Source: DATKCJ01 sp035513275 (GTDB taxonomy: Bacteria; Verrucomicrobiota; Verrucomicrobiia; Opitutales; Opitutaceae). Taken from it: a DNA stretch of 21,857 nucleotides. Position 1 is the stretch's first letter. The number at the start of each line of letters is the position of its first letter. The DNA is taken from positions 1 through 21,857 of the forward strand of contig DATKCJ010000420.1 of the NCBI GenBank assembly GCA_035513275.1, given 5' to 3'. Below, one piece after another: positions 14,764 to 21,857 of this stretch. A model generated the notes under the pieces. That model saw only the letters and a list, made by a program, of their open reading frames with translations. It did not search any database and was not told the DNA's origin. A program made the position numbers and the translations under genes.

Positions 14764-15690
14764 TCACTTCCCGTCGCTCAGCCCAAACACCGCGCGCACG
14801 TAGTGGTCGACGGTGAATGGCTGCAGGTCGTCGGGTTGCTCGCCGAGGCCGAGGAAATACACGGGCAGCTTCAACTGCCTGTAGATGCCGACGAGCGATC
14901 CGCCGCGGCTGGTGCCATCGAGCTTGGTGACGATGAGGCCCGTGAGTCCGAAACTCTTGTGGAAGGCCTTCGCCTGCTCGATTGCGTTCGAGCCGTGGCT
15001 GCCGTCGACGACGAGCCAGCTATGGTGCGGCGCGTTCGGATCCGTCTTCTGCAGAACGCGCCGGATTTTCGCGAGCTCCTCCATGAGGTTCGACTTCGTG
15101 TGAAGCCGGCCCGCTGTGTCGAGGATGAGGTAGTCGCGGTCGCGGCTCTTAGCGGCCTGCATCGCGTCGAACGCGACCGACGCGGAGTCGGCGCCCTGCT
15201 GCGAGGCGACGAGCTCGACATCGAGCCGCGTGGCCCACGTGCGAAGCTGCTCGTTGGCAGCGGCGCGAAACGTGTCGCACGCGCCGACGGTGACGGTGGC
15301 GCCGTCCTGCTTGAGGTCCCAGGCTAGCTTTGCCGCGGTGGTGGTCTTTCCCGATCCGTTCACACCGATGAGCGCGATGACGACGGGCTTCGCGGTTGGC
15401 GGCGGCAACACGCCCTCGGCGCCGGCCAGCACGCGGCGGAGGACCTCGGCGCCGATCTCCGCGGCGTCGCGGCCGCGGAGGGATTTGTCTTTTTTGAACG
15501 CGGCGCGGATCTCGTCGAGAATCTCGGTGGTCGTCTCGACTCCAAAGTCGGCGGCGTAGAGCGCCTCCTCGAGTTCATCGATCGTGGCAGCGTCGATCGT
15601 GCGTCCGCCAAAAAGCGCGCCGGTCTTTTCGGCGATGACGGAGGCCGTCTTGGCAAGACCGCTTTGGAATTTCTTAAAAAACCTGAGCAT
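14764..15690 (-). CDS. ftsY: signal recognition particle receptor FtsY
   Basis: The product is 308 residues, the short form without the long acidic A domain. The N domain is 1-95; the G domain has GVNGSGKTTTAAK (G1, 109-121), DTFRAAA (139-145), DTAGR (191-195), TKLDGTSRGG (255-264) and GLGEQPDDL (281-289). FtsY is the membrane-associated GTPase that receives ribosome-SRP complexes and hands them to SecYEG. The usual D(A/S)TTGQNA motif reads DGSHGSNAIEQA (229-240) and TAKGG reads TSRGG, both departures from the common FtsY pattern. The N-terminus MLRFFKKFQSGLAKT has the expected amphipathic membrane-binding helix. It is last in the ribBA-ribH-nusB-ftsY run, with an inverted repeat between it and nusB. 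Confidence 0.94.
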   Translation of the reverse strand: MLRFFKKFQSGLAKTASVIAEKTGALFGGRTIDAATIDELEEALYAADFGVETTTEILDEIRAAFKKDKSLRGRDAAEIGAEVLRRVLAGAEGVLPPPTAKPVVIALIGVNGSGKTTTAAKLAWDLKQDGATVTVGACDTFRAAANEQLRTWATRLDVELVASQQGADSASVAFDAMQAAKSRDRDYLILDTAGRLHTKSNLMEELAKIRRVLQKTDPNAPHHSWLVVDGSHGSNAIEQAKAFHKSFGLTGLIVTKLDGTSRGGSLVGIYRQLKLPVYFLGLGEQPDDLQPFTVDHYVRAVFGLSDGK

Positions 15691-15701
15691 CAGAATACTT
15701 G

Positions 15702-15769
15702 GCCACTGATTTCACTGATGTGCACAGATGGCAGAATCCGGATCTGTGACCATCTGTGTTATCTGTGGC
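15702..15769. repeat. inverted repeat built of CACAGAT-type heptads
   Basis: Arms at 15702-15731 and 15740-15769 match inverted at 22 of 30 positions, separated by 8 nt. Each arm contains three CAC(A/T)GAT units. Most mismatches are A/T exchanges within or next to the units. It occupies nearly all of the 85-bp gap between the nusB stop and the ftsY start, inside the presumed transcript. Confidence 0.8.
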
Positions 15770-15775
15770 AGAAAC

Positions 15776-16219
15776 CTACTCCGCTTTGCGCGCGTCGCGG
15801 CCGAGCTGGTCCTTCAGCCGGTCGAGGATGCCGTTGATGAAGCGCTTGGAGTCGGAGTTGGAGAACAGTTTCGAAAGATCGATGGCTTCGTTGATCGAGA
15901 CGACGGGCGGGATGTCCTTGCGGTGGAGCATCTCGAAGATGGCGACGCGCAGGATCGAGAGATCGATTTTCGCGATGCGGTCGAAATCCCAGTTCTGGGT
16001 GGCGGACTTGATGCGCTCGTCGATCTCGGCGGTGTTCGTGACGACGCCGTGGATGATCTCCTCGCCAAATGCGTAGTGGTCGCGCGGTTCGGACATGTTC
16101 TCGAAGAACTGTGCAAGGTCGTTCGCGATGTTATCGGGCCGGTTCAGCTCCCACGAGTAGAGATACTGGAGGGCGGCGACGCGGCCGTCGCGGCGGATCT
16201 GGAACGCGTTGCCGCTCAT
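15776..16219 (-). CDS. nusB: transcription antitermination factor NusB
   Basis: The product is 147 residues, normal for NusB. It has the all-helical fold pattern: RRDGRVAALQYLYSWEL near the N-terminus (RNA-binding arginine-rich helix), a middle section ending NWDFDRIAKIDLSILRVAIFEML, and PPVVSINEAIDLSKLFSNSDSKRFINGILD, the most conserved block. NusB binds boxA RNA together with NusE (ribosomal S10) and promotes antitermination of rRNA operons. The start ATG overlaps the ribH stop by 4 bp, so translation is coupled; AGGGGG lies 5 nt upstream, one of the few good Shine-Dalgarno sites in this window. The ribH-nusB pairing is common in bacteria. Confidence 0.94.
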   Translation of the reverse strand: MSGNAFQIRRDGRVAALQYLYSWELNRPDNIANDLAQFFENMSEPRDHYAFGEEIIHGVVTNTAEIDERIKSATQNWDFDRIAKIDLSILRVAIFEMLHRKDIPPVVSINEAIDLSKLFSNSDSKRFINGILDRLKDQLGRDARKAE

Positions 16220-16686
16220 GATGCCCCCTGAATGCCGCGGATGAGCGCGGCCATCTCGAGCGCGGCGCTGCCGAACTCGGCGCCGCGGTCGGTCTCGCCG
16301 CGGCAGCGTTCGTCGGCCTGCAGGCGGTTCTCCGCTGTGATGATGCCGTTGATGATGGGAAGGCCTGTGTCGAGCGCGACGTGTTGGAGCGCGTCGGCGG
16401 AGCTATGCGCGATCACGTCGTAGTGGATGGTGCCACCGCGGATGATGACGCCGAGGCCGATGATGGCCTGGAAGCGCCCGGTGCGTGCTAATGCCTGCGC
16501 GGCGACGGGCACCTCGTGCGAGCCGGGCACGCGGACGGTCTCGACCGTCGCGCCGGCGCCGGTGATGACGGCGGTGCAATTTTCGAGAAGTGCGTCGACC
16601 AGCGAGCCGTTGAAGCGGGCAGCTACAATCCCGACCGCGATGCCGCGGCCGTCGATCGCTAGTGTCTTTGGTGCATCAAGGCTCAT
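16216..16686 (-). CDS. ribH: 6,7-dimethyl-8-ribityllumazine synthase
   Basis: The product is 156 residues. Lumazine synthase features are AARFNGSLVDALLE (22-35, substrate-binding aromatic F25), VRVPGSHEVPVAAQAL (51-66), GVIIRGGTIHYDVIAHSSA with the catalytic His88 (79-97), and PIINGIITAENRLQADERC. The enzyme condenses 3,4-dihydroxy-2-butanone 4-phosphate with the ribitylamino-pyrimidine to make the direct riboflavin precursor, usually in pentameric or icosahedral assemblies. The upstream ribBA gene supplies the butanone phosphate. The ATG at 16686 gives the expected length; an in-frame start at 16743 would add an atypical Cys-rich leader. The stop overlaps the nusB start. Confidence 0.94.
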   Translation of the reverse strand: MSLDAPKTLAIDGRGIAVGIVAARFNGSLVDALLENCTAVITGAGATVETVRVPGSHEVPVAAQALARTGRFQAIIGLGVIIRGGTIHYDVIAHSSADALQHVALDTGLPIINGIITAENRLQADERCRGETDRGAEFGSAALEMAALIRGIQGAS

Positions 16687-16758
16687 TGGGTTCAAACAAC
16701 AGGAATGTCCAAGGCATGGAAGAACGCCGGGGCGTTCAACCAAATTCCCGCGTGTTTC

Positions 16759-17874
16759 TCAGGGTCGCCTCAGCGGCACTTGTTCCACGATTTCGAGCCC
16801 GTAGCCATCCAGGCCGACGGGCTTGCGCGTGCTGTTCGAGAGCAGCCGGATTTTCCCCAGCCCGAGCGCCACCAAAATCTGCGCGCCGATCCCGTAGTCG
16901 CGCAGATCCATCGGCGGCTGGGGCTCGTCTGCCTTCGCGGCCAGGCAGCGCACCAACGCCTCGCCCGGATTCCGCGGCTGCATGTAAAGCACGACGCCAC
17001 GGCCCTCCTGCGCGACCGCCGCGAGCGACGCCGTAAGCACGTGGTGGCCCGCGAGGCCCTTGGCGCGAAACACATCGCTGAGCAGATTCTCGCTGTGCAC
17101 GCGCACGAGCGTCGGCTCGGCGCCGAGCTGGCCCATCGAAAACGCCATGTGATGGCGGCCGTCGAGCGCGCTGCGGAAAACATGCAGCGTAAAGTCGCCG
17201 AACTCCGACGAGAACGGCTGTGCGAGCACGCGCTCGACGAGGTGATCGCGCCGGGAACGATACTCGATCAACGCCGCGATCGAGATCATCCTGAGCCCGA
17301 ATCTCTTCTTGAACTCCACGAGCTGGGGCATCCGTTGCACGGTGCCGTCGTCGTTCACGAGTTCGCACAGCACGCCCATCGGCGACAGCCCCGCGAGCGT
17401 CGCGAGATCGACCGCAGCTTCCGTGTGACCCGCGCGCTCGAGCACGCCGCCGGGTCGCGCGCGCAATGGAAACACATGCCCAGGCTGCACGAGCTGTTCG
17501 GGCCTTGTGGTGGGTTCGGCGAGCAGCTTGATCGTAAGAGTCCGATCGTAGGCGCTGATTCCGGTGGAGATGCCGTCGGCGGCGTCGACGCTCACCGTAA
17601 AATCGGTGCGGTGCGACTCGCGGTTGTGCGCCACCATCGGTCCGAGCCCAAGCCGGCGCAACATCGCATCGACTGTGGGCACGCACACGATGCCGCTTCC
17701 GTAGCGGATCATCATGTTCACGGTCTCGGGCGTGACCTTCTCCGCGGCCATGATCAAATCGCCCTCGTTTTCGCGGTTCTCATCGTCTGTGACGATGATG
17801 GGCCGCCCCGCCACGATGGCGGCAAGTGCCTCCTCGACGGAGTCGAACGCAGGATTGACAGGAGAATCAGGCAT
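16759..17874 (-). CDS. ribBA: RibBA-type protein: active DHBP synthase domain with degenerate GTP cyclohydrolase II domain
   Basis: The product is 371 residues. The RibB domain (about 8-205) has the acidic-loop motif DDENRENEGDL (30-40) and RAGHTEAAVDLA (147-158), both needed to convert ribulose 5-phosphate to 3,4-dihydroxy-2-butanone 4-phosphate. The RibA-like domain (about 206-371) keeps RVHSE (258-262) and the C-terminal DLRDYGIGAQIL and GLDGYGLEIVE, but the three zinc cysteines are absent: RVHSEC reads RVHSEN, and the CxC pair aligns with Leu274 and Gly276. The loop after EGRG is also shortened. GTP cyclohydrolase II activity is therefore unlikely, and the domain may be structural or regulatory. 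It starts the ribBA-ribH-nusB-ftsY run, 72 bp before ribH. No FMN riboswitch was recognised upstream. Confidence 0.9.
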   Translation of the reverse strand: MPDSPVNPAFDSVEEALAAIVAGRPIIVTDDENRENEGDLIMAAEKVTPETVNMMIRYGSGIVCVPTVDAMLRRLGLGPMVAHNRESHRTDFTVSVDAADGISTGISAYDRTLTIKLLAEPTTRPEQLVQPGHVFPLRARPGGVLERAGHTEAAVDLATLAGLSPMGVLCELVNDDGTVQRMPQLVEFKKRFGLRMISIAALIEYRSRRDHLVERVLAQPFSSEFGDFTLHVFRSALDGRHHMAFSMGQLGAEPTLVRVHSENLLSDVFRAKGLAGHHVLTASLAAVAQEGRGVVLYMQPRNPGEALVRCLAAKADEPQPPMDLRDYGIGAQILVALGLGKIRLLSNSTRKPVGLDGYGLEIVEQVPLRRP

Positions 17875-18001
17875 ACCGGGAACCGCCGAGCGTGGTTTTG
17901 GGCGGTGCTTCTGTCAACGGATGCGATGGAGGGTGAGCTGGCTGGTTTTCCAGCGGGTCGGCCTATGTGCCCGACAGACCGGCTGGCGCACGCACAGCAG
18001 A

Positions 18002-18020
18002 GTCGGGCATTGAGCCCGAC
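18002..18020. repeat. short perfect hairpin, GTCGGGC-ATTGA-GCCCGAC
   Basis: A 7-bp perfect stem with a 5-nt loop in the 260-bp divergent gap between ribBA and the OPT transporter gene. It looks like another short palindromic repeat. The rest of 17875-18134 must hold two promoters, but no convincing -35/-10 pair or riboswitch was seen. Confidence 0.55.
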
Positions 18021-18134
18021 CCACATTCGACCACAGAGAGACTGTTCAATCTGGCGCGGGCGCGGCCGGCCGAATTGGCTTTGCCCGGCGCGCCGGACAG
18101 TCACACTCGGCTCTTTCCATCCACCGCGCTCGCG

Positions 18135-19940
18135 ATGAACGACACGACGGACCCCACACTGGAACCACCTGATAAGTTTCAACTGACCGCACGTGCGGTC
18201 ATCACGGGTGTGCTGCTCGGCGGCGGCCTCTCGCTGTGCAACATCTACACCGGCCTGAAGGTCGGCTGGGGACTCGGCATGTCGATCACGGCGGCGATCC
18301 TGTCGTTCAGTTTTTGGCAGATCGCGCGTGCGGCGTTTGGCGGGCGAAGTTTCAATATCTTCGAGACAAACATCTCGCAGACGGCCGCATCATCCGCAGC
18401 GGCGATCTCTTCTGCGGGCCTCGTGGCGCCGATCCCCGCGCTGACGATGATCACGGGGCAGGTGCTCGGCTGGGCGCCGCTCGTGGCGTGGACGTTTTCT
18501 GTGTGCCTCGTAGGCATCACGGTGTCCTACGGCATCCGGCGACAGTTGATCGAGGTCGACAAGCTCACGTTTCCCTCCGGCCTCGCCACCGGTGAGACAC
18601 TCAAGGAGCTCTACGCAATCGGCGGACGCACGCTTGACCGCGTGTGGATGCTCGCAACCGGGGCCGTGCTCGCGACGATCGTGAAGCTGAGCGAACACAT
18701 TGCGTCGATCCCGCTGTGGAATCTGCCTGCGAAACTCGCAGCGCGCCCGGGCGGGGCGCTTGAGAAGGCGGGTGTCTCCTCGATGTCGTTCGGCAATCTC
18801 ACTCTCTCGATCGAGCCCACGCTTCTCATGTATGGTGTCGGCGCGATCGTGGGTATTCGCACGGGACTCTCGATGCTCATCGGCGCGGTTGTCTCGTGGG
18901 GTCTGCTGCTCCCCTTCGTGCTCGACAACGGATGGACCGAACCCGGTGCGGCTGATCCGGCGCGAAGCTGGTTCACAACCGGGGTCAAATGGCTCCTGTG
19001 GCCCGGCGTGGCGATGATGGTCACCTCGGCGCTGACGTCTTTCTCGTTTTCGTGGCGGTCGATCCTCAACGCTTTCACAGGCGGGGGCGGCGACTCGGGA
19101 CCGCCGTCGGAGGCAAAGAAAGGTTTCAACGCGTGGTTTGTCATCGCGCTGCTGCTTGTGCTGGCGTTCTCCGTCGCGCTTCAGGCGGCATTCTTCGGCA
19201 TCAAGATTTGGATCGGTGCCCTGGGAGTAATGTTCACGTTCTTGCTCGCGCTCGTCGCGGCCCGCGTTTCGGGAGAAACCAACGTCACCCCGGTTGGCGC
19301 GATGGGGAAGGTAACACAGTTGATGTTCGCAGTGCTCGCACCCGGTTCACCTGCGGCCAATCTCATGGCGGCCAACGTGACCGGCGGCGCGGCGAGCCAG
19401 TGCGCCGACATGATGCACGATTTGAAGACTGGTCACATGATCGGTGCGAAGCCCTCCTACCAGTTTGTCGCCCAGGTGTTCGGCGCGCTGGCCGGGGCCA
19501 TCGCGGGGTCAGCGGCGTATCTGATCCTCGTGCCCGATCCCAAGAACCAGTTGTTGACCGACCAGTGGCCCGCACCCGCGGTCGCAACTTGGAAAGCGGT
19601 CGCCGAGCTCTTCATGAAGGGTCTGGATGCGCTGCCGGGAGGAGCGATCGAAGGAATGATTATCGGCGGCCTCGCGGGCATTGTGCTCGCGGTCCTTGAA
19701 AAAGTTTTGCCCAAGGGAATCCGTTTTTGGGTGCCGAGCCCCGCCGCCATGGGGCTGGCATTCGTGATCCCGGCCTACAATTCGTTCTCAATGTTTCTGG
19801 GAGCGTTCGTCGCGTGGATCCTGTCGAAGTGGATCCCGAGCTGGACCGCACGGTTCCTCATCGTCTTCGCGTCAGGCATCATCGCCGGCGAGAGTCTGAC
19901 GGGCGTGGGTCTTGCAATTGAGACGGTGCTGAAACGCTGA
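18135..19940 (+). CDS. OPT-family oligopeptide transporter
   Basis: The product is 601 residues and strongly hydrophobic, with about 14-16 membrane helices. OPT features include AVITGVLLGGGLSLCNIYTG at the start of the first helices, FNIFETNISQTAASSAAAIS, TFPSGLATGETLKELYA and GAMGKVTQLMFAVLAPGSPA followed by AANVTGGAASQCADMMHDLKTG. The family moves oligopeptides, glutathione or metal-chelate complexes across the membrane with protons; bacterial members of this type are generally annotated as peptide transporters, and the substrate cannot be read here. The ATG at 18135 is chosen because MNDTTDPTLEPPDKFQLTAR leads straight into the first helix; upstream in-frame sequence is repeat-like. It diverges from ribBA and ends 6 bp before the stop of the convergent kinase-fusion gene. 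Confidence 0.9.
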   Translation: MNDTTDPTLEPPDKFQLTARAVITGVLLGGGLSLCNIYTGLKVGWGLGMSITAAILSFSFWQIARAAFGGRSFNIFETNISQTAASSAAAISSAGLVAPIPALTMITGQVLGWAPLVAWTFSVCLVGITVSYGIRRQLIEVDKLTFPSGLATGETLKELYAIGGRTLDRVWMLATGAVLATIVKLSEHIASIPLWNLPAKLAARPGGALEKAGVSSMSFGNLTLSIEPTLLMYGVGAIVGIRTGLSMLIGAVVSWGLLLPFVLDNGWTEPGAADPARSWFTTGVKWLLWPGVAMMVTSALTSFSFSWRSILNAFTGGGGDSGPPSEAKKGFNAWFVIALLLVLAFSVALQAAFFGIKIWIGALGVMFTFLLALVAARVSGETNVTPVGAMGKVTQLMFAVLAPGSPAANLMAANVTGGAASQCADMMHDLKTGHMIGAKPSYQFVAQVFGALAGAIAGSAAYLILVPDPKNQLLTDQWPAPAVATWKAVAELFMKGLDALPGGAIEGMIIGGLAGIVLAVLEKVLPKGIRFWVPSPAAMGLAFVIPAYNSFSMFLGAFVAWILSKWIPSWTARFLIVFASGIIAGESLTGVGLAIETVLKR

Positions 19941-19946
19941 GCGGCG

Positions 19947-21857
19947 CTAGCGGATTGCCGCACAGTTCGCGGCAGCTTCGACGACTTCCGGTTCGGTCAC
20001 GAGGTAGAGGGGATCACCGGAAACCTGGATACGGCCCGGGCGATCTGGCGCTCGCCTGTCTCCATCAATTCCGAAGCACTGCACCGAATCACCGGGCACA
20101 GCGACCTCGCATGGGCTCTGCGCATACACGACGGTGCAACGGTCGAAATAGAACCACGAGGCGCCCTCGCGCTCCTCGTGTCGCTCGAACACCGCCTGCC
20201 CGAGCATCTTGTGGAAGAAAGCAAGCGCGTGCCACGCGGGGCGCTTGCGCCACCCATCGCGGTCGTCGACGAGCCCGAACCCCCGCGAAGCCAGGTTCCA
20301 CCACCAGACCCGCTCGCAACAGCCGGAGCAGATCGAGACCAGGAGGTAACGCACCATGTAGGCGGCGTACGTGGCCTCATCGACGGCCACGTGACTCTCT
20401 TTCTGTCCGGCATAGCTGTAGTGCCCCTGGACCGGCGAGTAATCCTTGGTCTCCTTGAGCGGCCAGTTGGTTTCCGTCACATAGAAACCCGGTATCCCGA
20501 ACACACCTGCAATTGCCCGACCCATAGCGCACTTCTCAAGCAGCGAGAACGGACCCTGCGGGCTCTCCGGAGCGCCGCGCCGATCGACATACAGGTGCGA
20601 GGAAATACCATCGAAGCAGCCGCGCATCCTCGAGAGCAGCGGTTGGAAATAATGGAATTCGAAATCTATGACCCCGGGGCCGAGGACCTTGACCGCCGGG
20701 TAGCGGGCACGAAGCCCCGCGACCGACTCGAAGAGCGCGGCTGCCTCGGAGAAGCTCCAGACACCCCATTTCACGCGGTTGATGGCGTGCCCGACTTCGA
20801 TGAAACGCACCCGGTTGTGGAACGAGGCGAACACCTGCTCCAGAAACGCCGTCCATTCGCCAGGGGCCACGACCGACCGGCGCGATTGGACGATTCCGAG
20901 AGACACCTCGTGCCCGAGCTGAGCAAGCTTGTCGACCGCGTCGGCACATTCCCGCAGGCCCTGTTCTCCTCGGTGCGCATAGCACCGGACCAAGATAGGA
21001 ATGCCGCCAAGCCCCTCGAGTTGTTCGAGCATAAGCGGAAGGTCCCCAGAGCCGGCCTCCACGCAAAGCCCAGCGCGGTCGCGCATCGCAACTTTCTGGC
21101 GATAGACTCCATCCATCACCGCACGGTAACCACGGACAATCGACGGGAGCCTGAGAAACTGGCTGCCGATAATACGCAAGCTATCCAGCGGATCACGCAA
21201 TCTCAGGCGCTCTGAACGCCCGAGAATGACGGCCGGTTGCAGCGACCGATCGTCCCACAACCACATGTCCCGCGGCTTCGGAAGTGTCGTGGAGGGCACG
21301 ATGTATCTCCTGCTGTGGACAAGGTGGCGGATCGGATGGCGGTATTTCCGACTTTCGTTGTGGAGAGTGATCCGAAGGCGGTGGAGGCGCTCCGCTGTCG
21401 AGAACTCCTCAGGAATCTCACGATCGCCAAAATAGATGTGGAAGAATATCTGGCGCAGGCGCCACGGGATATCGAGCTTGGCCAGGTCGCGGGCCCTTTG
21501 CCGTAGGCTGACTTCCGGCAGTATCCGCCCGCGGTTCAGGTCGATGAACATGGGCCTCCCCCAACTTGAGCCCGATCGCTGCAGGAGGATGTTCTGCCCT
21601 CCCAAATCCTGGTGCACGAACCCGGAGTCGTGCATCCGGCGGACCTCCGTCGCGACCAGGCGCAGGAGATCGAGGAACTTCTCCATGTCGGGGTCCTCCC
21701 TGAAGAGGAAGGCCATCTCCGAGTTAAAGTCGGAAACATCGTGAAGGTAGTCGGAGAGAAAAAAACTGTCGAGGAGGCGCCGGCCGGCCCAGATTTCATT
21801 GTAGGCTACGGGCACCGGCACACCGACTTCGTTCTTCTGCAGATGCACAGCGTAGGC
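19947..21857 (-). CDS. fusion of LPS-kinase-like domain and glycoside-hydrolase-like barrel, 5' end outside window
   Basis: The frame is open to the window edge, so at least 636 residues are visible and the N-terminus is missing. Numbering from the GTG at 21848, 1-180 is the C-terminal part of a WaaP/KdkA/InaA-type kinase: PVPVAYNEI, then FVHQDLGGQNILL (catalytic Asp81, Asn86) and MFIDLNRGR (metal-binding Asp103). The glycine-rich loop and ATP lysine would lie upstream. About 255-560 resembles a clan GH-A (beta/alpha)8 barrel: VRFIEVGHAINRVKWG, ISSHLYVD and FYVTETNWP, with Glu459 at the nucleophile position. The usual NE of 'GNEP' reads HA (354-355), so the acid/base Glu seems lost. The final 60 residues look like a beta-rich cap. 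A role in surface polysaccharide or LPS core modification is inferred; no membrane segment is visible. Confidence 0.75.
   Translation of the reverse strand, partial: AYAVHLQKNEVGVPVPVAYNEIWAGRRLLDSFFLSDYLHDVSDFNSEMAFLFREDPDMEKFLDLLRLVATEVRRMHDSGFVHQDLGGQNILLQRSGSSWGRPMFIDLNRGRILPEVSLRQRARDLAKLDIPWRLRQIFFHIYFGDREIPEEFSTAERLHRLRITLHNESRKYRHPIRHLVHSRRYIVPSTTLPKPRDMWLWDDRSLQPAVILGRSERLRLRDPLDSLRIIGSQFLRLPSIVRGYRAVMDGVYRQKVAMRDRAGLCVEAGSGDLPLMLEQLEGLGGIPILVRCYAHRGEQGLRECADAVDKLAQLGHEVSLGIVQSRRSVVAPGEWTAFLEQVFASFHNRVRFIEVGHAINRVKWGVWSFSEAAALFESVAGLRARYPAVKVLGPGVIDFEFHYFQPLLSRMRGCFDGISSHLYVDRRGAPESPQGPFSLLEKCAMGRAIAGVFGIPGFYVTETNWPLKETKDYSPVQGHYSYAGQKESHVAVDEATYAAYMVRYLLVSICSGCCERVWWWNLASRGFGLVDDRDGWRKRPAWHALAFFHKMLGQAVFERHEEREGASWFYFDRCTVVYAQSPCEVAVPGDSVQCFGIDGDRRAPDRPGRIQVSGDPLYLVTEPEVVEAAANCAAIR

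Noticed and set aside
17875..18134. Possible FMN riboswitch ahead of ribBA
   Set aside because: The conserved RFN element blocks were not found; only a short REP-like hairpin is visible.
16705..18138. A 477-codon plus-strand frame antisense to ribBA
   Set aside because: Arg/His-rich shadow of the RibBA coding strand, running through an intergenic region and without motifs.
19941..19961. Hairpin GCGGC...GCCGC between the OPT gene and the kinase-fusion gene as a terminator
   Set aside because: Only a 5-bp stem with an 11-nt loop, overlapping the convergent stop codon; too weak to call.

Overview
The window is GC-rich and densely coded. It most resembles a chromosome segment from the Verrucomicrobiota, probably near the Opitutales. 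That placement is an inference from three things: the gene mix, an N-terminal 'ENFVVTAS'-type TonB box region in the receptor, and the many GTAG-ended palindromic elements and AT-rich word repeats (TTTTCGATTTTGG, TTCCGTG, CACAGAT) between genes. No phage genes, insertion sequences, CRISPR arrays, rRNA or tRNA genes were recognised.

Layout. 1-208 is the tail of a PfkB sugar kinase. 260-955 is a small MscS-type channel. 1084-4700 (minus strand) is a creB-creC-creD regulatory operon. 4837-5482 is a ribbon-helix-helix/PIN toxin-antitoxin pair with a palindromic operator touching the antitoxin start codon. 5503-7973 (minus) holds PTPS, folE2 and a short-chain reductase, together a plausible tetrahydrobiopterin-type pathway, with fabF (8146-9465) upstream on the same strand. 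9566-11799 (plus) is a metallo-beta-lactamase-fold hydrolase followed 8 bp later by pyruvate kinase. 12006-14584 (plus) is a small His-rich secreted protein followed by a ZnuD-like zinc receptor. 14764-17874 (minus) is ribBA-ribH-nusB-ftsY. 18135-19940 (plus) is an OPT-family transporter. 19947-21857 (minus, cut by the window edge) is a fusion of an LPS-kinase-like domain and a glycoside-hydrolase-like domain.

How genes work together. PTPS, FolE2 and the SDR would take GTP to dihydroneopterin triphosphate, to 6-pyruvoyl-tetrahydropterin, to a reduced biopterin-like cofactor. RibBA and RibH supply dihydroxybutanone phosphate and lumazine for riboflavin, but the RibA half of RibBA has lost its zinc cysteines, so the GTP-opening step probably comes from elsewhere. 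The small His-rich protein and the receptor probably form a metal-acquisition pair.

Most unusual points: the kinase/hydrolase-like fusion whose barrel seems to lack the usual acid/base Glu; the degenerate RibA domain; two 48-bp two-hairpin elements bracketing creD, whose 28 stem bases are identical while all differences lie in loops and spacers; and several genes whose start or stop codons lie inside dispersed repeats. Every intergenic gap is shorter than 300 bases, and the larger ones are mostly filled by these repeats.
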